Positions 1-5,441 of a stretch of DNA of 5,734 nt are shown here, one piece after another. The position numbers and the translations under genes are program-made. Origin of the DNA: Pseudomonadota bacterium (lineage in GTDB: Bacteria > Pseudomonadota > Gammaproteobacteria > Burkholderiales > Burkholderiaceae_C); assembly GCA_023410975.1 (NCBI GenBank), contig JAEYPG010000653.1:1-5734 (forward strand), written 5' to 3'. Each line of letters opens with the position of its first letter. Positions within the stretch are counted from its first letter, which is position 1. The notes under the pieces were generated by a model. It saw only the letters and a list, made by a program, of their open reading frames with translations. It was not told where the DNA came from and ran no database searches.

Positions 1-96
1 GCCCCGAAGGCCATGCCGGCTGCGGCGGCGGCGCCGGAGCCCGGCGCGCCCGAGGAGCCTGAAGAACCCACCGCGCCGGCGGAACCGGTGGCCTGA
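1..96 (+). CDS. C-terminal end of an unidentified protein (5' part outside window)
   Basis: An open frame runs from the left edge to a TGA at 94-96 and gives 31 residues. The tail is low in complexity: five alanines in a row, then alternating Pro, Glu and Ala, ending in PAEPVA. Such disordered acidic Ala/Pro tails occur at the ends of many unrelated proteins in GC-rich bacteria, so no function can be given. It converges on the HipB-like gene with 35 bp between the stops. Reading the other strand here gives no HipA-like start or sequence, which favours this plus-strand reading. A chance open frame in GC-rich DNA cannot be excluded. Confidence 0.5.
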   Translation, partial: APKAMPAAAAAPEPGAPEEPEEPTAPAEPVA

Positions 97-103
97 GACG
101 AAA

Positions 104-120
104 GCCCGTCACGCGCGGGC
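104..120. terminator. Small GC hairpin between convergent genes
   Basis: GCCCG at 104-108 can pair with CGGGC at 116-120, with a T-G wobble inside the stem and a loop of about 5 nt. It lies between the stops of two converging genes, where a bidirectional terminator would be expected. There is no T-tract on either side, so it is at best a weak intrinsic terminator or an RNA 3'-end stabiliser. Confidence 0.25.
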
Positions 121-131
121 CGGGCACGCCC

Positions 132-398
132 TCAGCGCTGCTTGGCCCGCACCACCAGCTCCAGTCCCAGCAGGTCCACGACGTCCAGCACTTTCTGCAA
201 CTGCAGCGTGGGCTTGCCGCCTTCCAACTCGACGATGAAGCGGTTGCCGGTATGCCCCAGCCCCGCCAGATCGAGCTGGCGCAGCGCCAAGCGCTTGCGC
301 CGGGCCCGTACCACCGCCCCCAACGTGGCGGACGAGCGCACCACGGACTCCGTGGAGCCCTCGATGCCGTCCGCCTTGACCTCCTGTACTGTGTTCAT
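132..398 (-). CDS. HipB-like XRE-family helix-turn-helix protein (orphan antitoxin or repressor)
   Basis: This 88-residue protein has a single Cro/C1-type (XRE) DNA-binding domain at about residues 26-79. The recognisable stretch runs LGAVVRARRKRLALRQLDLA, then ...NRFIVELEGGKPTLQLQKVLDVVDLLGLEL. The ELE-GGKPT-L-KVL pattern and the LGLEL ending are typical of HipB, the antitoxin that represses hipBA and neutralises the HipA Ser/Thr kinase in the cytoplasm. The first 25 residues are polar and probably disordered. ATG at 396-398 is the chosen start; the upstream TAAG is only a weak ribosome site. In hipBA operons hipA follows hipB, but here only 35 bp separate this stop from the stop of a converging gene, so hipA is absent. 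It is therefore likely an orphan regulator, perhaps acting on its own promoter and the divergent dehydrogenase. The family call is firm; the target is inference. Confidence 0.85.
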   Translation of the reverse strand: MNTVQEVKADGIEGSTESVVRSSATLGAVVRARRKRLALRQLDLAGLGHTGNRFIVELEGGKPTLQLQKVLDVVDLLGLELVVRAKQR

Positions 399-407
399 GT
401 TACTTAT

Positions 408-424
408 TGTTGCCTCACTGTTGC
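408..424. repeat. Tandem TGTTGC hexamers, 11 bp apart
   Basis: TGTTGC occurs at 408-413 and again at 419-424, an offset of 11 bp, which is one helical turn. The repeat lies 10-28 bp upstream of the HipB-like start codon, where a repressor could block its transcription or translation. A further GTTGC is at 464-468, 44 bp on from the second copy. Short repeats like these can arise by chance, so an operator role is only a suggestion. Confidence 0.3.
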
Positions 425-443
425 ATTTTTGCGGCGGCAGCGG

Positions 444-472
444 TTCAAGCGCCTGGATTCCCCGTTGCTAAT
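444..472 (+). promoter_or_regulatory. Weak sigma70-like promoter for the dehydrogenase gene
   Basis: TTCAAG (444-449) and GCTAAT (467-472) are separated by exactly 17 bp. The -35 matches 3 of 6 consensus positions and the -10 matches 4 of 6. Transcription would start near 479, leaving a leader of about 60 nt. The match is modest, and the spacing plus the position in a divergent gap are the main support. Confidence 0.25.
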
Positions 473-479
473 TCACGGG
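461..479. promoter_or_regulatory. Operator-like inverted repeat CCCGT-N9-ACGGG
   Basis: CCCGT at 461-465 is perfectly complementary to ACGGG at 475-479, with a 9 bp AT-rich centre (TGCTAATTC). The dyad brackets the proposed -10 of the dehydrogenase promoter. A dimeric XRE-type protein binding here would block transcription, and the HipB-like gene is next door. It could equally be a 5 bp RNA hairpin or coincidence. Confidence 0.3.
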
Positions 480-525
480 CGCGGCACTTGCCGAACGTGG
501 CTGTCTGAGATCCACCTTCCGAATC

Positions 526-531
526 AAGGAG
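526..531 (+). promoter_or_regulatory. Strong Shine-Dalgarno of the dehydrogenase gene
   Basis: AAGGAG lies 7 nt before the ATG at 539. It fixes the start of the dehydrogenase gene and suggests efficient translation. Confidence 0.85.
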
Positions 532-538
532 CTGCCGC

Positions 539-1453
539 ATGAACACCCCGCTGTCCACCACCGCTTCCCGACCCTTCGCCATCGTCACCGGCGCCTCCTC
601 GGGCATCGGCTTCGAGCTCGCGCGCTGCGCGGCGCAGCGCGGCTACGACCTGCTCATCGCCGCGGACGAGGCACAGGTCCACGAGCGGGCGCAGGAGCTG
701 CGCGCCCACGGCATGGAAGTGCACGCCGTGGAGGCCGACCTGGCCACCACCGAGGGCGTGGAAAAGCTCTTCGCCGCCGCCGAGGGGCGCGCGGTGGACG
801 CGCTGCTGGCCAACGCCGGGCACGGCCTGGGCAAGGGCTTCCTGGACCAGGACTTCGGCGCTGCCCGCCACGTGCTCGACACCAACATCACCGGCACGCT
901 GCTGCTGCTGCAGAAGGTCGGGCGCCAGATGCGCGAGCGCGGCAGCGGCCGCATCCTCATCACCGGCTCCATCGCCGGCTACATGCCCGGCACCTACCAG
1001 GCGGTCTACAACGGCAGCAAGGCTTTCCTGGACTCCTTCGCCTACGCGCTGCGCGAGGAGCTCAAGGACAGCGGCGTCAGCGTGACCTGCCTGATGCCGG
1101 GGCCGACCGACACGAAGTTCTTCGAACGCGCCGATCTGCTCGACACCAAGGTCGGCACGATGAAGAAGGACGAGGCGGCCATGGTGGCGCGCCAGGGCTT
1201 CGAGGCCATGCTGGCCGGCAAGCCGGGCGTGGTCACCGGGCTCAAGAACAAGCTGCAGGTGGCTGCGGCCACGGTAACGCCCGGCACGGCGCTGGCTCGC
1301 CAGCATGCGAAGCAGGCCGCGCCGGGTACGGCCCAGGTGCACCAAGCCAACAAGGCCAAGGCCATGGCCGGCGCGGTGGGCGGCATCGCGCTGCTGGGCG
1401 CCTGGTGGCTGCTGCGCGGCCCGGCCTCGCGGCGTGGGCACGTGACGGTCTGA
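539..1453 (+). CDS. Short-chain dehydrogenase/reductase with C-terminal membrane segment
   Basis: A 304-residue classical SDR (DltE/COG0300-like) that should oxidise or reduce a hydroxyl/keto group using NAD(P)(H). The Rossmann cofactor motif TGASSGIG is at residues 17-24, the adenine-contact DL at 67-68 and the NAG motif at 92-94. The full tetrad is present: N116, S144, Y157 and K161 (Y-N-G-S-K). PGPTDT at 187-192 follows, as usual for the family. At the end of beta strand 2 the common NADP-binding Arg pair is replaced by A42-D43, which may shift preference toward NAD; this is inference. The protein is longer than the usual 250-270 residues. After an Ala/Gln/Lys-rich linker, residues 276-292 are hydrophobic (AMAGAVGGIALLGAWWLL) and flanked by Lys and Arg, suggesting a C-terminal membrane anchor. 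The substrate cannot be told. It is probably a single-gene unit, divergent from the HipB-like gene. Confidence 0.92.
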   Translation: MNTPLSTTASRPFAIVTGASSGIGFELARCAAQRGYDLLIAADEAQVHERAQELRAHGMEVHAVEADLATTEGVEKLFAAAEGRAVDALLANAGHGLGKGFLDQDFGAARHVLDTNITGTLLLLQKVGRQMRERGSGRILITGSIAGYMPGTYQAVYNGSKAFLDSFAYALREELKDSGVSVTCLMPGPTDTKFFERADLLDTKVGTMKKDEAAMVARQGFEAMLAGKPGVVTGLKNKLQVAAATVTPGTALARQHAKQAAPGTAQVHQANKAKAMAGAVGGIALLGAWWLLRGPASRRGHVTV

Positions 1454-1466
1454 TCCGCTCCTCCGA

Positions 1467-1492
1467 GCCCGGCCCGCTGGCGCCGGCCGGGC
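1467..1492 (+). terminator. GC-rich hairpin after the dehydrogenase gene
   Basis: GCCCGGCC (1467-1474) pairs perfectly with GGCCGGGC (1485-1492), an 8 bp all-GC stem with a 10 nt loop, starting 14 nt after the stop codon. No T-run follows directly, so it is not a textbook intrinsic terminator. In GC-rich bacteria such stems can still mark or protect the mRNA 3' end. The next T6 run (1551-1556) is about 60 bp away. Confidence 0.45.
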
Positions 1493-1499
1493 ACGTGCC
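1490..1499. repeat. Perfect 10 bp palindrome GGCACGTGCC
   Basis: A perfect dyad with a CACGTG core overlaps the right arm of the preceding hairpin. It lies in the gap before the kinase gene, about 110 bp upstream of its start. It may be a protein-binding site or part of alternative RNA folding, but a 10 bp palindrome is not rare in DNA of this composition. Confidence 0.25.
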
Positions 1500-1525
1500 G
1501 GCATGACCCGACCCGGGGCGGGTGC

Positions 1526-1556
1526 GGCCACGATGGCCCCAACCGCTCCATTTTTT
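1526..1556 (+). other. Small stem-loop followed by a T6 run upstream of the kinase gene
   Basis: GGCCA (1526-1530) and TGGCC (1534-1538) form a 5 bp stem with a CGA triloop, and a T6 run occurs 12 nt later at 1551-1556. The gap between stem and T-run is too long for a standard terminator. The T-run may instead sit near the kinase promoter. A TG-A-TAGGCT sequence at 1568-1576 resembles a poor extended -10, with no matching -35. Confidence 0.2.
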
Positions 1557-1597
1557 GTGCACTGCGGTGATAGGCTGCCGAGCCGGTCAGGCACCCC

Positions 1598-1602
1598 GGG
1601 AG
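1598..1602 (+). promoter_or_regulatory. Shine-Dalgarno that fixes the kinase start
   Basis: GGGAG lies 8 nt before the ATG at 1611. The in-frame ATG further upstream at 1503 has no such site, so this one supports the later start. Confidence 0.7.
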
Positions 1603-1610
1603 CAGCCTGC

Positions 1611-3776
1611 ATGCGCATACGTCCCCAACTCGTGTTGATGATGTCCGCGGTGGTGGCACCGGTGGCGCTGCTGGCGGGTGCGTCCATCGTGGCACTGGGC
1701 CAGGCACAGCGCGAGGTGCACGCGCAGCGCTACCTGGAACGCGTGAGCGCCCTGCGGCTGGCACTGGACAACGAGATCCGCAGCACTTCACGCGTGCTCG
1801 AAGGGCTGGCCTTCACGGGCGGCATCGCCGACCAGCCGGAGCGCGACGCCACGGCGCAGCCGGAGTTGGAGCTGGAGACGATGCTCAGGAGCTTTCCGAG
1901 CTGGATGGCGCTGGGCGTGGTCGATGCCGAGGGCCGCGAGCTGCTGGCCGTCCGCCGCGCCGGGCAGCCGCAGCGCCCGGTGCCGGACCAGCAGACGCTG
2001 CAGCGGGCGCTGGCCGAGCGCACCAGCGCGGTCTCCGACCTCGTGCCCGGCCCCGGGCCCGACAGCTTCCACACCTTCATCGTCACGCCAGTGGTGCGTG
2101 ACGGCCGCGCGCTGCGGGCGCTGTACGTGGGCATCGACCACCGCGCCTGGCTCGAATTCCTGCGCAGCTACCCGGTGGCCGAGGGCGCGACGCTCACGCT
2201 CAACGACCGCCAGGGGCTGATCATCGCCCGCACGCTCAACCCCGGGCAGTGGGTAGGCAAGCGCCCGACGGACGGGTACTGGGACCACATCGGCGGCCGG
2301 CAGGAAGGCACCTTTGAAACCATCGGCCTGGAAGGCCAGCGCTTCTTCGTCGCCTTCAGCCGGCTGCGCTCCTCGGGCTGGGTGCTGGGCACGGGCGTGC
2401 CGGCGGAGGCGGTGGAGGAGGCGCTGCAGCTGCCCGCGCTGCTGACGGCCGGCGGGCTGGCGGTGGCCATGGCGGTGGCGCTGGGCATCGCGCTGCTGCT
2501 GGGACGGCGCATCACCGACTCGCTGGAGCCGCTTGCGGCGCTGGCGCACTCGGATGCTCACGCGCAGCCCGCCGCCGCGCCGCTGCCCATCCGCGAGGCC
2601 GAGGCCGCGCGGCGCGCGCTGCGCCGCGCGCTGGCGGACCAGGCCGACGCGCTGGCGCAGGCGCAGCAGCTGGACAAGGCCAAGGACGAGTTCCTGGCCA
2701 TGCTCGCGCACGAGCTGCGCAACCCGCTGGCAGCCATCCGCTCCGCCACCGCGGTGCTGGGCAACCCGCGCGCGGGCCCCGAGGTCGAGAAGCGCGCGCG
2801 CGAGGTGCTGGAGCGCCAGGTCGGCCACATGGTGCGCATGGTCGACGAGCTGCTGGACGCGGCGCGGCTGACCAGCGGCCACGTCAACCTGGAGCTGCGC
2901 GCGCTGGACCTGGCGCAGGCGGTGCTGCGCGTGCTGCAGCTGTTCGAGCAGTCCGGGCGCACGGCGCAGCTGCGCGTCACCACCGAGCTCACGCCGGTGC
3001 GCGTGCGCGCGGACGAGACGCGCATCGAGCAGATCGTCTCCAACCTGGTGGACAACGCCGTGAAGTACGGCCGCGCCGACGGGCGGCTGCACATTCGCCT
3101 GCGCGAGCAACAGGGCCTGGCCGAGCTGAGCTTCAGCGACGACGGCTGCGGGCTGGACGCCGAGCTGCTGCCGCGCATCTTCGAGCCCTTCTCGCAGGGC
3201 GAGCGCCGCATGGACCGGGCGCAGGGCGGGCTGGGGCTGGGCCTGCACGTGGTGCGGCGCCTGGTGGAGCTGCACGGCGGCACAGTGCACGCGGCCAGCG
3301 AGGGGCGCGACCGAGGCGCCACCTTCGTCGTGCGGCTGCCGGCGGTGCCGGCGCAGGACGAGGGCCGCGCCGGCGCCGAGGCCGTGACGCGCCTGAAGCC
3401 GCTGCGCATCGCACTGGTGGAGGACAACCTGGACGTGGAGGAGATGACCGCCTCGCTGCTGCGCCTGGCCGGACACCAGGTGGTGTGCACGGTGGACGGC
3501 GAAAGCGCCGTGGCGCTGGTGCAGAGGCAGCAGGCGCAGGTGGCGCTGGTGGACATCGGCCTGCCGGGCATCGACGGGCTGGAGGTGGCGCGGCGCATCC
3601 GCGCGCTGCGCGGCCCGCCGGCGGTGGTGCTGATCGCGCTCACCGGCTATGGCGACACGCGCACCCGCGAGGCTGCCGCCGCCGCGGGCTTCGACGCCTT
3701 CCTGCAGAAGCCTTTCGACCTGCACGGCTTCGAGCAGGCCGTGCTTGAAGCGTGGGCCGCCCTCAAGACGCCCTGA
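1611..3776 (+). CDS. Membrane-bound hybrid sensor histidine kinase/response regulator
   Basis: A 721-residue hybrid kinase that should sense a signal outside the inner membrane, autophosphorylate on His and pass phosphate to its own receiver. Order of parts: TM1 at about 7-29; a periplasmic region of about 245 residues resembling a double Cache sensor; TM2 at about 276-298; a short degenerate HAMP-like/coiled-coil linker; HisKA with the H-box HELRNP (phospho-His H367); HATPase with N-box N478/N482, G1 DDGCG (510-514), F-box RIFEPF (522-527) and G2 GLGLGL (540-545); and a receiver at about 599-721 with acidic pocket E604/D605, phospho-Asp D648, T678 and K700-P701. All catalytic residues are present. 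An in-frame ATG at 1503 would add 36 residues that look non-coding, and ATG 1611 gives a normal membrane-insertion N-terminus plus a ribosome site. There is no Hpt or DNA-binding output domain, and no partner regulator or phosphotransfer gene in the window. The receiver may regulate the kinase itself or feed a distant Hpt. The signal is unknown. It converges on the symporter gene, with 43 bp between stops. Confidence 0.95.
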   Translation: MRIRPQLVLMMSAVVAPVALLAGASIVALGQAQREVHAQRYLERVSALRLALDNEIRSTSRVLEGLAFTGGIADQPERDATAQPELELETMLRSFPSWMALGVVDAEGRELLAVRRAGQPQRPVPDQQTLQRALAERTSAVSDLVPGPGPDSFHTFIVTPVVRDGRALRALYVGIDHRAWLEFLRSYPVAEGATLTLNDRQGLIIARTLNPGQWVGKRPTDGYWDHIGGRQEGTFETIGLEGQRFFVAFSRLRSSGWVLGTGVPAEAVEEALQLPALLTAGGLAVAMAVALGIALLLGRRITDSLEPLAALAHSDAHAQPAAAPLPIREAEAARRALRRALADQADALAQAQQLDKAKDEFLAMLAHELRNPLAAIRSATAVLGNPRAGPEVEKRAREVLERQVGHMVRMVDELLDAARLTSGHVNLELRALDLAQAVLRVLQLFEQSGRTAQLRVTTELTPVRVRADETRIEQIVSNLVDNAVKYGRADGRLHIRLREQQGLAELSFSDDGCGLDAELLPRIFEPFSQGERRMDRAQGGLGLGLHVVRRLVELHGGTVHAASEGRDRGATFVVRLPAVPAQDEGRAGAEAVTRLKPLRIALVEDNLDVEEMTASLLRLAGHQVVCTVDGESAVALVQRQQAQVALVDIGLPGIDGLEVARRIRALRGPPAVVLIALTGYGDTRTREAAAAAGFDAFLQKPFDLHGFEQAVLEAWAALKTP

Positions 3777-3819
3777 CCACCCGCCCGGACGCTTGGCCGC
3801 GACGCCATGCGCCCCGCCC
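3777..3819. other. Convergent gap without visible terminator
   Basis: These 43 bp separate the stops of the kinase and symporter genes. I find no convincing stem with a T-tract on either strand. The palindrome CCGCATGCGG at 3834-3843 lies just inside the symporter gene. Termination may be Rho-dependent, or the transcripts may overlap. Confidence 0.4.
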
Positions 3820-5319
3820 TCAGGCGCCCCGCTCCGCATGCGGCGGCAGCTGTTGCCCCGAGACGGCCTGCACCGTGGCCGGGGCCCCGCGTGGCGTGCT
3901 CCACCAATCGGCGTTGCGTATGCCCAGTTTTTCGGGCTCGAACACCGGTTCCACGCCGGCTCGCTTCTGCGCCTCGTAGTCGCGCAGGCACAGCAGCGCG
4001 GGCTTCTGCAGGATGAGGATGGCCACGATGTTGAGCCAGGCCATCAGGCCCACGCCCAGGTCGCCCAGGTCCCAGGCCACGCCGGCGGAGCGCACCGCGC
4101 CGTAGGTCACCGACACCAGCATCGCGGCCTTGAGCGCCAGGCTCAGCCACGGCCGGTGCACGCGGCGGTTGATGTAGGCGACGTTGGTCTCGGCGATGTA
4201 GTAGTAGGCCACGATGGTGGTGAAGGCGAAGAACATCAGCGCCAGCGCCACGAAGCTCGCGCCGAAGCCCGGCATCACCGACTCCACCGCGGCCTGCGTG
4301 TAGCCCGGCCCCGTCTCCATGCCGGGCAGCCGCTCCACCAGGAAGCCGCCCCCAGGCGCCTGCACGTTGTAGCGGCCCGTCACCAGCACCATGAAGGCGG
4401 TGGCACTGCACACGAACAGCGTGTCGATGTAGACCGAGAAGGCCTGCACGTAGCCCTGCTGCGCCGGGTGCTTCACCTCCGCCGCCGCGGCCGCGTGCGG
4501 GCCGCTGCCCTGGCCGGCCTCGTTGGAATACACCCCGCGCTTGACGCCCCACTCCACCGCCAGCCCCAGCACGGCGCCGAAGCCCGCCTCCAGCCCGAAG
4601 GCGCTGCCCAGGATGAGGCCCACCATGGCGGGGACCTGATCGACGTTGAGCAGCACGATCACCACCGCCACCAGGATGTAGGCCAGCGCCATGAACGGCA
4701 CCACGATCTCGGCAAAGCGCGCGATGCGCTTGACGCCGCCGAAGATGATGAAGCCCAGCGCCACCACGATCACCGCCGCGCTCACCGACGGCGCCACGCC
4801 CCAGGCGTTGTTCACGCCCGCGGCGATGCTGTTGGCCTGCACCCCCGGCAGCAGCAGTCCCATGGCGACGACGGTGACCAGCGCGAAGATCCAGGCGTAC
4901 CAGCGCCGGCCCATGGCCTTCTCGATGTAGAAGGCCGGCCCGCCGCGGTACTGCCCGCGGTCGTCCACCTCCTTGTAGATCTGCGCCAGCGTGCACTCCA
5001 CGTAGGAAGTGGAGGCGCCCAGGAAGGCCATCATCCACATCCAGAAGATGGCCCCGGGCCCGCCGAAGGTGATAGCCGTGGCCACGCCGGCGATGTTGCC
5101 CGTGCCCACCCGCCCCGACAGCGACATCGCCAGAGCCTGGAACGAGGACACGCCCGCCTCCGAGGCCTGGCCGCGGAACATCAGCCGCAGCATCTCGGGA
5201 ATGCCGCGCACCTGCATGAAGCGGGTGCGCAGGGAGAAGTACAGGCCCACGGCCAGGCACAGGAAGATCAGTGCCTGGCTCCATACCAGGCCGTTGAGGA
5301 CGCCCACGATCTCAGCCAT
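3820..5319 (-). CDS. AGCS-family sodium:alanine/glycine symporter
   Basis: A 499-residue inner-membrane protein of the alanine or glycine:cation symporter family, which imports small neutral amino acids with Na+ (sometimes H+). Family signatures are clear: VGTGNIAGVATAI at 71-83, GGPGAIFWMW at 86-95, RGGPAFYIEKAMG at 125-137, GVQANSI at 159-165, GGVKRIARFAE at 194-204 and SNEAGQGSGPHAAA at 265-278. About 10-11 hydrophobic helices fit the family fold. After the last helix there is a polar cytoplasmic tail of about 56 residues. The open frame extends upstream to an ATG at 5629-5631, but that part overlaps the MscS gene and reads as non-coding. ATG at 5317-5319 has AGGAG 6 nt before it and starts the normal AGCS N-terminus (MAEIVGVLNGLVWS). 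The exact substrate (alanine, glycine or another) cannot be read from the sequence. It lies downstream of the mscS-like gene on the same strand with a 122 bp gap, so it may have its own promoter. Confidence 0.95.
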   Translation of the reverse strand: MAEIVGVLNGLVWSQALIFLCLAVGLYFSLRTRFMQVRGIPEMLRLMFRGQASEAGVSSFQALAMSLSGRVGTGNIAGVATAITFGGPGAIFWMWMMAFLGASTSYVECTLAQIYKEVDDRGQYRGGPAFYIEKAMGRRWYAWIFALVTVVAMGLLLPGVQANSIAAGVNNAWGVAPSVSAAVIVVALGFIIFGGVKRIARFAEIVVPFMALAYILVAVVIVLLNVDQVPAMVGLILGSAFGLEAGFGAVLGLAVEWGVKRGVYSNEAGQGSGPHAAAAAEVKHPAQQGYVQAFSVYIDTLFVCSATAFMVLVTGRYNVQAPGGGFLVERLPGMETGPGYTQAAVESVMPGFGASFVALALMFFAFTTIVAYYYIAETNVAYINRRVHRPWLSLALKAAMLVSVTYGAVRSAGVAWDLGDLGVGLMAWLNIVAILILQKPALLCLRDYEAQKRAGVEPVFEPEKLGIRNADWWSTPRGAPATVQAVSGQQLPPHAERGA

Positions 5320-5325
5320 GTCCTG

Positions 5326-5330
5326 CTCCT
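5326..5330 (-). promoter_or_regulatory. Shine-Dalgarno that fixes the symporter start
   Basis: On the minus strand AGGAG lies 6 nt before the ATG at 5317-5319. This sets the symporter start and argues against the long upstream in-frame extension. Confidence 0.8.
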
Positions 5331-5362
5331 GTGCTGCCAGGCGCCCCGCGGAGCAATCGGCC

Positions 5363-5377
5363 CGCCTGCGGCAGGCG
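5363..5377 (-). repeat. GC hairpin CGCCTG-CGG-CAGGCG in the symporter leader
   Basis: CGCCTGC (5363-5369) and GCAGGCG (5371-5377) are perfect inverted repeats. As RNA this gives a 6 bp stem with a triloop, about 45 nt upstream of the symporter start. It could terminate or stabilise mscS mRNA, or act in the symporter leader. There is no T-tract. Confidence 0.35.
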
Positions 5378-5441
5378 CGGAGCCCGTGCGGCGTGGGCGC
5401 CAGGTGCGGCGAGCCTGTGCAGGGCAGCCGCCACGCGGGCC

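Larger units (their letters stand above)
399..538. promoter_or_regulatory. Divergent intergenic control region
   Basis: This 140 bp region separates the HipB-like gene (minus) from the dehydrogenase gene (plus), so both promoters should lie here. The part nearest the HipB-like gene (about 399-430) is clearly more AT-rich than the surroundings. It contains a tandem TGTTGC repeat (408-413 and 419-424), a T5 run at 426-430, an inverted repeat at 461-479, and a weak sigma70-like pair at 444-472. No promoter for the HipB-like gene could be placed with confidence. Confidence 0.6.
5320..5441 (-). promoter_or_regulatory. 122 bp leader/intergenic region between mscS-like gene and symporter gene
   Basis: The region is very GC-rich and shows no clear sigma70 promoter. 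It holds an inverted repeat at 5363-5377 and a direct CGCGGAGC repeat (5347-5354 and 5376-5383, 29 bp apart) that brackets it. Nearer the mscS stop, GCGGC (5406-5410) and GCCGC (5427-5431) can form an imperfect stem. I looked for glycine-riboswitch core sequences, known upstream of some AGCS genes, and saw none. Whether the two genes are co-transcribed is open. Confidence 0.45.

Noticed and set aside
898..912. CTG/GCT triplet run in the dehydrogenase gene
   Set aside because: It encodes a Leu run within an SDR helix and reflects codon bias; it is not a significant microsatellite.
1503..1610. Earlier in-frame start for the kinase at 1503
   Set aside because: No ribosome site precedes it, the added 36 residues look like translated intergenic DNA, and ATG 1611 has GGGAG at good spacing followed by a normal membrane N-terminus.
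524..1687. Minus-strand open frame (387 codons) opposite the dehydrogenase gene
   Set aside because: It is antisense to a clear SDR with an intact catalytic tetrad, and its low-complexity Ala/Gly/Arg translation looks non-coding.
1788..3839. Long minus-strand open frame (683 codons) opposite the kinase gene
   Set aside because: It is rich in Arg, Gln, His and Ala with no domain pattern. It mirrors the plus-strand kinase, which has full catalytic motifs. Long antisense frames are expected in GC-rich DNA.
3821..5349. Exact 12 bp repeat CAGGCGCCCCGC at 3821-3832 and 5338-5349, flanking the symporter gene
   Set aside because: It looked like flanking repeats of a mobile unit, but in a GC-rich 5.7 kb window several 12 bp matches are expected by chance, and there is no transposase or other sign of insertion.
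5320..5441. Glycine riboswitch upstream of the symporter
   Set aside because: The conserved core sequences of the glycine aptamer are not present on the minus strand of this region.
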